In this document: one piece after another, positions 18,096 through 24,766 of the stretch
How positions within the stretch are numbered: the first letter of the stretch is position 1
Layout: the number at the start of each line of letters is the position of its first letter
Assembly: GCF_900129285.1 (NCBI RefSeq)
Contig: NZ_FQUW01000008.1
Coordinates: 79,563-143,562, forward strand
DNA from: Desulfofundulus australicus DSM 11792
Lineage (GTDB): Bacteria > Bacillota > Desulfotomaculia > Desulfotomaculales > Desulfovirgulaceae
Length of the DNA: 64,000 nucleotides
Reading direction: 5' to 3'
Program-made: the position numbers and the translations under genes
The notes under the pieces: model-generated
What the model was told of the DNA's origin: nothing
Seen by the model: the letters and a program-made list of their open reading frames with translations, nothing else
The model's database searches: none

Positions 18096-18199
18096 CCTGC
18101 AACCCAGCCGTCATAGCTCCCCGCTAAAAAGCGTCCTGCGGGAAACCTTAGACCTGTGGCTTTGCGTCCCCGGCTTTCGCGCGGGTTTGCCCTCCGGGG
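18096..18199 (-). promoter_or_regulatory. c-di-GMP-I (GEMM) riboswitch ahead of the soluble receptor
   Basis: Same architecture as the copy at 14576-14677: GGAGGGCAAACC, GCGAAAGC, GGGGACGCAAAGCC, GGTCTAAGG and GCTATGACGGCTGGGTTGC. Long stretches are identical between the two copies. Here a promoter of its own lies just upstream. Confidence 0.9.
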
Positions 18200-18244
18200 T
18201 TAAACTTTATTCGCTATTTTTCTACTTATTTCATAATTAATTCT

Positions 18245-18273
18245 ATTGAACCAGCACAATTTTCCTGTGTCAA
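18245..18273 (-). promoter_or_regulatory. Sigma-A type promoter of the riboswitch transcript
   Basis: The minus strand reads TTGACA, 17 bases, TTCAAT. The -35 is perfect and the -10 fair. Transcription would start about 35 bp before the aptamer. Confidence 0.6.
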
Positions 18274-18323
18274 GTAAATAATGTCATTTTATGTCGAACA
18301 GCAATAGTTTGCAGCTTCCACAC

Positions 18324-18414
18324 CAAAGCAAAAAGCCCCGTTTTCCGGGGCTCCCGTTTTTATAGTGGGCGCACCAGGGATTAAACCTGCGACCTCTTGA
18401 ATGTGAGTCAAGCG
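18324..18414 (-). repeat. Degenerate partial copy of tRNA-Val and its terminator
   Basis: It carries the anticodon arm, T arm and acceptor 3' strand with several changes, plus the downstream AGCCCCG/CGGGGCT hairpin. The D arm and 5' acceptor strand are missing, so it cannot make a tRNA. It forms the far-side repeat of the mini-island. Confidence 0.8.
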
Positions 18415-18527
18415 TCAGAAAAAACTAATGGACGGTAAACGCCGTATTCTTTCGCATCGTCTATCTTTTCGAGGCACTCTTTTTGGTAAAAACGGAGTTC
18501 AAACATTTATTTATCCCCCGTTTCTGG

Positions 18528-18556
18528 TTGCGAACTTTCCTGGGCTGGTATATACT
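18528..18556 (+). promoter_or_regulatory. Promoter of the mazEF pair
   Basis: TTGCGA, 17 bases, TATACT, ending about 35 bp before the antitoxin ATG. The -10 overlaps the palindrome TATAC-TTT-GTATA at 18551-18563, a plausible operator for the AbrB-fold antitoxin. Confidence 0.6.
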
Positions 18557-18563
18557 TTGTATA
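18551..18563. promoter_or_regulatory. Candidate autoregulatory operator
   Basis: A perfect 5-bp inverted repeat TATAC-TTT-GTATA lying on the -10 box of the mazEF promoter. Toxin-antitoxin operons of this class are usually repressed by the antitoxin alone or with the toxin. Confidence 0.4.
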
Positions 18564-18589
18564 AACACCTCTTCGAAAGGGTGGGGCAC

Positions 18590-18823
18590 ATGCAAAGCCA
18601 GATCGCAAAGTGGGGAAACAGCCTGGGCATCCGTATTCCGAAATCAATTATCGAAAAAGTCGGCTTCACTGAAGGAACGCCAGTGATATTGGAGATAGTG
18701 GACGAGGCTATCGTCATCCGTAAAAAAAAATACGACCTAAAAGCACTTCTCTCCCAGGTCACTTCCGAAAATCTTCATGCTGAGATAGATACCGGTTATT
18801 CGTTAGGGCGGGAAACATGGTAA
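18590..18823 (+). CDS. mazE: MazE-like antitoxin (SpoVT/AbrB fold)
   Basis: 77 residues beginning MQSQIAKWGNSLGIRIPKSI, the AbrB-type swapped-hairpin DNA-binding fold seen in MazE (KWGNS-x-G-x-RIPK). The C-terminal part (TSENLHAEIDTG) matches the toxin-binding tail. The start ATG at 18590 follows AAAGGGTGGGG; the longer open frame upstream crosses the promoter. Its end overlaps the toxin start by seven bases. Confidence 0.88.
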   Translation: MQSQIAKWGNSLGIRIPKSIIEKVGFTEGTPVILEIVDEAIVIRKKKYDLKALLSQVTSENLHAEIDTGYSLGRETW

Positions 18824-19164
18824 GCGACAAAAAGCCGTATATTCCGAAACGCGGCGACATAGTATGGTTGCAATTCAATCCACAAACCGGCCACGAACAA
18901 GCGGGAAGGCGGCCGGCACTGGTTGTCTCCCCCCGTGTTTACAACGAAAAGGTCGGTCTGGCCCTCTTTTGCCCGATAACCTCAAAAATAAAAGGGTATC
19001 CTTTTGAAGTTGAACTGCCGGAAAAATTAAAGGTCTCCGGGGCCGTCCTGGCGGATCAAATCAAGAGCCTGGATTGGCGGGCAAGACGAGCTGAATTCGC
19101 CTGCAGAGCCCCGGCGGAGGTTGTCGCAGAAACTCTCGCCAAAATCCGTACATTAATCGAGTGA
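18817..19164 (+). CDS. mazF: MazF-family mRNA interferase toxin
   Basis: 115 residues of the MazF/PemK fold, an endoribonuclease that cuts mRNA at short sequences. Family marks are KRGDIVWLQFNPQTGHEQ, AGRRPALVVSP, FCPITSKIKGYPFEV and VLADQIKSLDWRAR. The conserved Arg and Thr/Ser positions (RRPALVVS, PITS) are present, so it looks intact. It is translationally coupled to mazE. Confidence 0.92.
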   Translation: MVSDKKPYIPKRGDIVWLQFNPQTGHEQAGRRPALVVSPRVYNEKVGLALFCPITSKIKGYPFEVELPEKLKVSGAVLADQIKSLDWRARRAEFACRAPAEVVAETLAKIRTLIE

Positions 19165-19316
19165 CGACCGGGCATTGCTACCGCCGCCCCCAGCTGCTTT
19201 CACCGCTTCTTCCTAAAATTTGCTCTGCTTCCCGAAATGGGAAATTGTTATTTTTAACGAAGGTTTCGGCCATGTGGCGGCCGTCAAAACCCCGGCAGGC
19301 TTAAGGTTTTTCGAGC

Positions 19317-19343
19317 AAAGCAAAAGCCCCGTTTTCCGGGGCT
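19317..19343 (-). terminator. tRNA-Val terminator
   Basis: AGCCCCG-(5)-CGGGGCT at 19325-19343, followed on the minus strand by TTTGCTTTG, ten bases after the tRNA CCA end. Confidence 0.75.
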
Positions 19344-19353
19344 CCCGTTTTTC

Positions 19354-19428
19354 TGGTGGGCGCGGTAGGGATTGAACCTACGACCTCTTGAATGTGAGTC
19401 AAGCGCTCTCCCACTGAGCTACGCGCCC
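19354..19428 (-). tRNA. tRNA-Val (anticodon CAC)
   Basis: The minus strand folds into a full cloverleaf: acceptor GGGCGCG/CGCGCCC, D arm GCTC-AGTGGGA-GAGC, anticodon arm CTTGA-CTCACAT-TCAAG with anticodon CAC, T arm GTAGG-TTCAATC-CCTAC, discriminator A and encoded CCA. A terminator follows. Confidence 0.97.
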
Positions 19429-19533
19429 ACTTGAAGTTTTACCGCTGCAGGTGTTATTTTAACACATTTGCCGGCCGGGTGCAAGGGGGGCCGGCCTGTT
19501 TTTTTATTCCCGGACAGGCGGGGCGCACAGGTA

Positions 19534-20322
19534 TCAGCTCCTTACAATTACGGGGCAGCCGGGAATTATTTCCTTCCCCTCCCCAACCACCGGCACCACC
19601 TCACAGGTGTTCAGGGAAGCGCACCAGTCCAGGTCGGCCGCCAGGCCCATGCTGAAAAGCTTGCGCCCGTGCAGGGAATGGTCAAAAGCTCGCCGGGGGT
19701 TGTCTTTATAGGCCAGGGCCAGGTGCAGGGCAGCCACGGCAAAGTCGGACAGATCCAGCCCGGACGCTCCGGGAGTAGGGCAGTACAACCAGCCCGGGTC
19801 CGCCATTTTCATCATCTCCAGCACCACCATTCCAGCCCCCAGGGCATCTTCCAGGGAAAACTCGCCCTGCGTGCCGGCGCAGGCCAGGATTACGTCCCTG
19901 CCCAGCCGGCAGGCCTCCCGGGCCACCGCCCGGGCATTGAGCAGGCTTCCCACCAGCACCGTACCGGCTCTTCCTGCCGCGAGGTTCAGGGCGCGGGTGC
20001 CGTTGCTGGTGGTGAGAACCAGCATCCTGCCGCCCACCACTTCCGGCCGGAATTCCAGCGGGGAGTTGCCGTGGGGGAAGCCGGGAATTTTTTCGCCGCC
20101 CCTTTCACCGGCCAGCAGTACCGGTATATTCCCCCCGGCCAGCCTGGCTGCAACTTCCTGTGCTTCCGCCGGATCGACAACGGTCACCACACCCCGGCAA
20201 CCATGGGCCAGGGCGGTAACTATGGTGCTGGTAGCTCTCAAAACATCAAAAACCACCGCCGTCCCCCCGGCCAGAAAGGCCTGTTCCAGGCTTTCAGCTG
20301 TTGGATAAAGGGTCACACGCAT
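19534..20322 (-). CDS. comB: 2-phosphosulfolactate phosphatase family protein (ComB-like)
   Basis: 262 residues of the ComB family, which dephosphorylates 2-phosphosulfolactate in coenzyme M synthesis and, in some Bacillus, in making sulfolactate for spores. Visible marks: VVFDVLRATSTIVTAL, LLAGERGGEKIPGFPHGNSP, LTTSNGTRAL, GSLLNARAVA and LACAGTQGEFSLEDALGAG. The ATG at 20322 follows GGAGG by seven bases. No comA, comC or comDE lies nearby, so the physiological substrate is open. Confidence 0.88.
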   Translation of the reverse strand: MRVTLYPTAESLEQAFLAGGTAVVFDVLRATSTIVTALAHGCRGVVTVVDPAEAQEVAARLAGGNIPVLLAGERGGEKIPGFPHGNSPLEFRPEVVGGRMLVLTTSNGTRALNLAAGRAGTVLVGSLLNARAVAREACRLGRDVILACAGTQGEFSLEDALGAGMVVLEMMKMADPGWLYCPTPGASGLDLSDFAVAALHLALAYKDNPRRAFDHSLHGRKLFSMGLAADLDWCASLNTCEVVPVVGEGKEIIPGCPVIVRS

Positions 20323-20498
20323 ATTTAAACCTCCACGCGTAAATATTATACTGTTTCCTATCCCGGGCGGCAAGAAAATATTCTCCAGCAGTTTCCAGGC
20401 CGGTGAAAGCCCGTACGCTCAAAAGAAGGGTTTTCAAAATCACCCGTGGAAAAAATAAGTAATAAGGGTGGTTCCTGGCGGCAGGGAGGTGCAGTGAA

Positions 20499-22193
20499 AT
20501 GCAGCTATACCTGCGTAAAAGATATAAACACTTTGCCCGTTACCGGGAAATTACCAATATACTGGTCCGCCACGGCTTTGGCTACCTGGCTTACCAGCTG
20601 GGGTTAACCGAATTCTTGAATTTTGGCCAGCGGTACAGGCTGCGCCGGCGGCTACCCGGCGAAGGAGCCCTGACCGTCAGGGAGCAGCCCTCACCACCTG
20701 AAAGATTGCGCCAGGCTCTGGAGGAACTGGGCCCGGCTTTTATCAAGCTGGGGCAGGTGCTTTCCACCCGTTCGGACCTGCTGCCCCCGCAATACATTGC
20801 GGAACTGGAGAAGCTGCAGGACCAGGTACCTCCCTTTCCCTTCGCCCAGGTAAGGGAGCGTATTCAAATGGAACTGGGCGCCCCCCTGGAAGAAATATTC
20901 GACCAGTTCGAGGCAACTCCCCTGGCTGCCGCTTCCATCGGCCAGGTTCACAGGGCAAGCCTCCGGGATGGCAGGCCGGTGGTGGTAAAAGTTCAGCGTC
21001 CGGGCGTCGAAAAAACGATTTTGACCGACATTGAGATTCTTCATGACCTTGCCCGCCTGGTGGACAGGCACGGCCCCTGGCGGGAACTTTATCGTTTTGA
21101 AGAGATGGTAGAAGAGTTTGAAAAATTCCTGCGGGAAGAAATGGATTTTACGGTGGAAGGCCGCCATGCCGAAAACTTCCGGCAGCTCTTTGCAGGGGAC
21201 AGTACCGTCTATTTCCCGGCAGTTTACTGGGATTATACCACCAGCAAAGTATTAACCATGGAGTTTGTTGAGGGGATCAAATTAACCCACCCGCAAGAAC
21301 TGGCGGGCAGCGGGATCGACCGGAAACTGGTGGCCCGGAATCTGGCCGGTGCTTTACTGCGCCAGATCCTGATGCACGGTTTTTTTCACGGCGACCCCCA
21401 CCCGGGAAACCTGGCCGCCCTGCCGGGTGGGAGGGTGGTTTTTATGGACTTCGGTATCGTGGGACGACTGGATGAAGAGACCCGGGAAAAAATAGGCAAC
21501 CTGGTTCTGGGTTTGCTCCGGCGCAATACCGCTCTGGTGGTAAGAGCGGTGGAAGAACTGGGTGTTGTGCCGCCGCATGTGGACCGTACCGCCCTGCAGC
21601 AGGATATTGATGCCCTGAGAAAAAAATATTACGAAATTCCCCTGAGCAGGATCAGCCTGAGTGAGTCCCTCAGAGATATCATGGCCGTAGCCTATAAATA
21701 CCGCATACGCGTTCCCACCCAGTTCACCCTGCTGGTAAAGTCTCTGGTTACCGCAGAGGGCGTGGTTGCCCAATTGGACCGGGAATTAAGCATGGTGGAG
21801 ATTGCCCGCCCCATGGGCAGGCAACTGCTGGCACGCCGGTTCAGCCTGCCCGGAATAAAAAAAAGGCTCCAGAATTTCCTGGAAGACTACTGCGGGCTCC
21901 TTTCCGGGTTACCCCACCGCCTGGACAGGGTGCTGGAGCTGGCTGCTGCAGGTGAATTAAAAATAAAAGCGGTAAACCCGGACCTGGACCGTATGATTGC
22001 CCAGCTCAATGCCATGGTCAACCGCATGGTTCTGGGTATCCTGCTGGGTTCTCTGATCGTGGGTTCTTCCCTGCTGATGGGAAAGGGTTACACCATTCTC
22101 TGGGGCCTGCCCCTGGCAGAAGCTGCTTTTATTGGAGGAGGGGTACTGGGTTTAGCCCTGGTTTTTTCCATCCTGCGTTCACGCAAGTTTTAG
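20499..22193 (+). CDS. UbiB/ABC1 (ADCK) family atypical kinase
   Basis: 564 residues of the UbiB family, ATPases/kinases involved in quinone synthesis or membrane lipid homeostasis. The diagnostic KxGQ motif is in FIKLGQVLSTRSDLLPP. The Ala-rich loop AAASIGQVHRA, the Lys in VVVKVQRPG, HGFFHGDPHPGN and VFMDFGIVGRL follow in order. Two C-terminal membrane helices (about 505-555) anchor it. GGGAGGTGCA precedes the ATG. It stands alone, with no quinone genes visible here. Confidence 0.93.
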   Translation: MQLYLRKRYKHFARYREITNILVRHGFGYLAYQLGLTEFLNFGQRYRLRRRLPGEGALTVREQPSPPERLRQALEELGPAFIKLGQVLSTRSDLLPPQYIAELEKLQDQVPPFPFAQVRERIQMELGAPLEEIFDQFEATPLAAASIGQVHRASLRDGRPVVVKVQRPGVEKTILTDIEILHDLARLVDRHGPWRELYRFEEMVEEFEKFLREEMDFTVEGRHAENFRQLFAGDSTVYFPAVYWDYTTSKVLTMEFVEGIKLTHPQELAGSGIDRKLVARNLAGALLRQILMHGFFHGDPHPGNLAALPGGRVVFMDFGIVGRLDEETREKIGNLVLGLLRRNTALVVRAVEELGVVPPHVDRTALQQDIDALRKKYYEIPLSRISLSESLRDIMAVAYKYRIRVPTQFTLLVKSLVTAEGVVAQLDRELSMVEIARPMGRQLLARRFSLPGIKKRLQNFLEDYCGLLSGLPHRLDRVLELAAAGELKIKAVNPDLDRMIAQLNAMVNRMVLGILLGSLIVGSSLLMGKGYTILWGLPLAEAAFIGGGVLGLALVFSILRSRKF

Positions 22194-22270
22194 CTCACCG
22201 GTGGACGCAGGCCCGGGATCATGAGAACCATCAGGGCCAGGAGCAGAACAAAAAAGATAAACCTGCGCAC
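22190..22270 (-). CDS. Possible 26-residue membrane peptide
   Basis: A GTG seven bases after GGGAGG opens a frame starting MRRFIFFVLLLALMVLMIPG and ending RPPVS: a basic N-terminus, one hydrophobic helix and a short tail. The SD is among the best in the region, which argues for translation. It converges on the end of the ubiB-like gene, overlapping its last bases. No family is recognised. Confidence 0.4.
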   Translation of the reverse strand: MRRFIFFVLLLALMVLMIPGLRPPVS

Positions 22271-22375
22271 AAAGGCACCTCCCGTTAACAGTACCGGTCA
22301 CGGTTAAGATTTTACCTTAAAAGTGTGTCATTTCTACTTAATTTTTGTTAAATTTTCATTAAATATTCTGGTCAA

Positions 22376-22400
22376 TAAAAAACCCTGCCCGCGGCAGGGT
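22376..22400 (-). terminator. Terminator after the SleB-like gene
   Basis: ACCCTGCC and GGCAGGGT (22393-22400 with 22382-22389) form an 8-bp stem with a 3-base loop, followed by TTTTTT on the minus strand. Confidence 0.85.
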
Positions 22401-22423
22401 AAACATGATATCCAATTTAATCT

Positions 22424-23227
22424 CTAATAGGTAAAGGTGAAACTATCCAGGATCAGGCTTACAGGGCGTGATTGCAGCCAGCTATTGGGCACCCAGGATT
22501 CAAAGAAGTACAGCGCCCCATTGGTGGGGTCAACGCCATTCAATGCGTCCAGGGCAGCCCGCCTGGCTTCCTCGCTGGCCGGGCGGTTAATCCAGCCGTT
22601 TAAAACGGGTTCGAACTGGTAAGAACCCGTTTCATCCACCTGGTAGATAACCCCGGGAATGGAATTGGGGAAAATACCGCTCTTTACCCGGTTCAATACC
22701 ACCGCCCCTACGGCCACCTTGGTAAGGTAGGATTCGGAATCAGCCTCCGCGGTAATCAACCGCGCCAGGAGGTCTACATCGGAACGGCTATAATTAACGG
22801 GACCCGAGCTGATGGTACCCCGGCTTACCGGTGCCGGGCTTGTCCCCGCGCTGCGGTTGCCGGGGATAACCAGCTTTTGCCCCGGGTAAATTATGTCGCC
22901 GGTCAATCCGTTGGCTGCTTTTATTGACTGATAGGTTAACCCGTAACGCAAGCCAATGAGGTAAAGGGTGTCTCCGGGCTGGACGGTATATGTACCCGGG
23001 CTTTCATCTGGAATATAAAGCTTCTGCCCCGGATAGATGAGGTCGCCGTAAATACCGTTGGCCCGGCGCAGGGCGTCCACAGTAGTCCCATAAGCGCGGC
23101 TGATCAGGTAAAGGGACTCGCCGGGACTGACTGTGTGGGTGGCTGCTGCTGCAGCACCCGCGGGCAGCAGTAAAAATATGGCCGCCACCGACAAAAGGTA
23201 ACGAAAGCCGGTGAAAAACCTGTCCAT
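22424..23227 (-). CDS. LysM / SleB-type cell wall hydrolase
   Basis: 267 residues. A signal peptide (about 1-27, ending in an Ala run) is followed by two LysM domains (about 30-73 and 79-122), each with YxVxxGDTLY and LIYPGQKL. The C-terminal Hydrolase_2 domain (145-267) has LLARLITAEADSESYLTKVA, the conserved catalytic Glu and the closing ALYFFES. The family includes the spore cortex-lytic enzyme SleB and the related CwlJ. Export and LysM binding place it on the wall or cortex. A c-di-AMP riboswitch directly upstream implies control by that wall-stress messenger. Confidence 0.9.
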   Translation of the reverse strand: MDRFFTGFRYLLSVAAIFLLLPAGAAAAATHTVSPGESLYLISRAYGTTVDALRRANGIYGDLIYPGQKLYIPDESPGTYTVQPGDTLYLIGLRYGLTYQSIKAANGLTGDIIYPGQKLVIPGNRSAGTSPAPVSRGTISSGPVNYSRSDVDLLARLITAEADSESYLTKVAVGAVVLNRVKSGIFPNSIPGVIYQVDETGSYQFEPVLNGWINRPASEEARRAALDALNGVDPTNGALYFFESWVPNSWLQSRPVSLILDSFTFTY

Positions 23228-23240
23228 CCTTTCCCCTCCT

Positions 23241-23392
23241 CGGGCCTCCGGGGTTAGCTGATGGGTTCGGGTAGAGGGTACACCCTTCCACGCGTCCTGC
23301 CCTCACCTCCTCAAAACGCGTGGATTCACCCCGCTCGGGATAGAGATTCCCCCGTACCCCGCCTTCTGCATGGCGGGGATTCGGCCGCTGGT
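23241..23392 (-). promoter_or_regulatory. c-di-AMP (ydaO/yuaA) riboswitch
   Basis: The minus strand has the family's conserved pieces in order: GCCGAATCCCCGCC, GGCGGGGTACGGGGGA, GGGGTGAATCC, a variable stem (CACGCG...CGCGTG), AGGGTGTACCCT, and CTACCCGAACCCATCAGCTAACC. The aptamer ends only about 14 bases before the hydrolase ATG and abuts its SD, and no terminator lies between, so translational control is more likely than attenuation. The family commonly governs wall hydrolases and K+ transporters. Confidence 0.88.
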
Positions 23393-23412
23393 AATTCTGT
23401 TACCAGTTAGTA

Positions 23413-23441
23413 ATTATACAGAACAGAACCGCCGTTGCCAA
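23413..23441 (-). promoter_or_regulatory. Sigma-A type promoter of the c-di-AMP leader
   Basis: The minus strand reads TTGGCA, 17 bases, TATAAT, about 15 bp upstream of the riboswitch. Confidence 0.75.
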
Positions 23442-23494
23442 GTGACAAATAATGCCAGGTTGGCAGCTTTCCCCCTGGCCCTCAAAAGTTGTTT

Positions 23495-23833
23495 TTAAAC
23501 TTCCCCCTGCCTGTTTTTCCCCAGCCTTGCCCTGATCCTGGCATTAATCTGCTCCATTAAAAAAATGGTATTAAAAACATGATGCAGCTGAATGGCAATA
23601 CTTACCACCGGCCGGTCCAGGTTAACCAGGTGGGGCTCGATAACCAGCTCCACGCCATAAATGGATTCCATCCGCTTTTTAAAGGCCTGCAGGATGGCTT
23701 CCCTGGTGCCCGCATCACCCACCTCCAGCCAGGGAGTGGAAGGAAGAATATCTTCTTTTTTTACCATTTCTTTAATTAAGACCAGCAGGTCCTCCTGGAA
23801 TTGTTCAAAACCGGGTCGCCTGACTGCCGTCAT
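23495..23833 (-). CDS. Conserved-looking hypothetical protein, 112 residues
   Basis: Not recognised. A soluble alpha/beta-looking protein with no signal peptide or Cys, with a charged N-terminal helix (FQEDLLVLIKEMVKKEDIL), a middle strand region (YGVELVIEPHLVNLDRPVVS) and a C-terminal helix (FNTIFLMEQINARIRARL). GGGGGGATTTT precedes the ATG. It follows thrB by 16 bp, so it is probably cotranscribed with hom-thrB, but nothing in it suggests an amino acid enzyme. Confidence 0.7.
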   Translation of the reverse strand: MTAVRRPGFEQFQEDLLVLIKEMVKKEDILPSTPWLEVGDAGTREAILQAFKKRMESIYGVELVIEPHLVNLDRPVVSIAIQLHHVFNTIFLMEQINARIRARLGKNRQGEV

Positions 23834-23849
23834 AAAATCCCCCCGTATA

Positions 23850-24764
23850 TTACGAGATTCTGGATTTTATTTCCAGAGCGCGGGCGCCAATGGAGCTGGG
23901 CTCCAGAACCAGCGCCCGGGCCGGGATACCGCTTTCCCGGAAAGTATCTTTCATTACCCGGGCAATGAGCTCCGTATTGCTGTCGGCCAGGGCAATTATG
24001 CTCGGGCCGGCGCCGCTCAGGCATACCCCCCGGGCTCCGGCCAGGCGGGCGGCTGCCAGCACTTTTTTCATCCCGGGTACGAGGGAAGCGCGGTAAGGCT
24101 GGTGAAGCCTGTCCTCCATGGCGGTGGCCAGCAGATCCAGCCGGCCCTGCTGCAGGGCTGCCACCAGGAGGGCCGCCCGTCCCAGATTAAAAACGGCATC
24201 CCCCAGGCTGACATGCTGGGGCAGAACCTCCCGCGCCGCCCTGGTACTCAGCTGGAAATCCGGTATCACCACCACCACCTTCAGGCCGGGGGGCGGGTCT
24301 ATCTTAACGTAACGCACCTCCCCCTCCACGATGGCGGAAATAATAACGCCGCCCAGGAGGGCTGGAGCCACGTTATCGGGATGGCCTTCCAGCTGCGAGG
24401 CCATGGTGAGCAGTTCCCGGGGGGAAACCTTGTTTCCGGAAAGCACGTTAGCCGCCACCAGGCCGCCCACGATGGCTGAAGCGCTGCTGCCCAGCCCCCG
24501 GGCCACGGGAATATTGTTGAGCAGGCGGATGCGCAGTCCCGCAGGGACAAAGCCCACCTGTTTGAAGAGGTGCATGGCCGCCCGGTAAACGGTGTTGCTT
24601 TCGTCCCGGGTTATATCCTGAACCCCTTCCCCGTGCACTTCAATGCTCAGGCCGCTGGACACCTGTGCCATCTCGATAATGTTATAGAATTTTAAGGCCA
24701 TACCCAGGCAATCAAACCCCGGACCCAGATTGGCCGTAGTGGCGGGCACCTGTACGCGAACCAT
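23850..24764 (-). CDS. thrB: Homoserine kinase
   Basis: 304 residues of the GHMP kinase family, making O-phosphohomoserine from homoserine and ATP for threonine synthesis. The phosphate-binding loop is VARGLGSSASAIVGGLVAAN; motif 1 is VPATTANLGPGFDCLGMAL and motif 3 VCLSGAGPSIIAL. It starts 2 bp after the hom stop. No thrC is present nearby. Confidence 0.96.
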   Translation of the reverse strand: MVRVQVPATTANLGPGFDCLGMALKFYNIIEMAQVSSGLSIEVHGEGVQDITRDESNTVYRAAMHLFKQVGFVPAGLRIRLLNNIPVARGLGSSASAIVGGLVAANVLSGNKVSPRELLTMASQLEGHPDNVAPALLGGVIISAIVEGEVRYVKIDPPPGLKVVVVIPDFQLSTRAAREVLPQHVSLGDAVFNLGRAALLVAALQQGRLDLLATAMEDRLHQPYRASLVPGMKKVLAAARLAGARGVCLSGAGPSIIALADSNTELIARVMKDTFRESGIPARALVLEPSSIGARALEIKSRIS

Positions 24765-24766
24765 TT

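Larger units (their letters stand above)
18324..19405. mobile_element. mazEF mini-island bracketed by a tRNA-Val direct repeat
   Basis: The 3' half of tRNA-Val plus its terminator (19316-19405) is repeated in degenerate form at 18324-18414. I count seven mismatches and one indel over about 91 bp, with the 25 bp around the anticodon arm identical. Between them lie about 900 bp carrying only a MazE/MazF pair. Direct repeats of a tRNA 3' part are the usual footprint of integration at a tRNA gene. No integrase is present, so this is either a deletion remnant or an element mobilised in trans. Confidence 0.65.

Noticed and set aside
17917..18114. 65-codon minus-strand frame before the soluble receptor
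   Set aside because: It overlaps the riboswitch terminator and aptamer, and starts within the conserved ATGACGGCTGG element.
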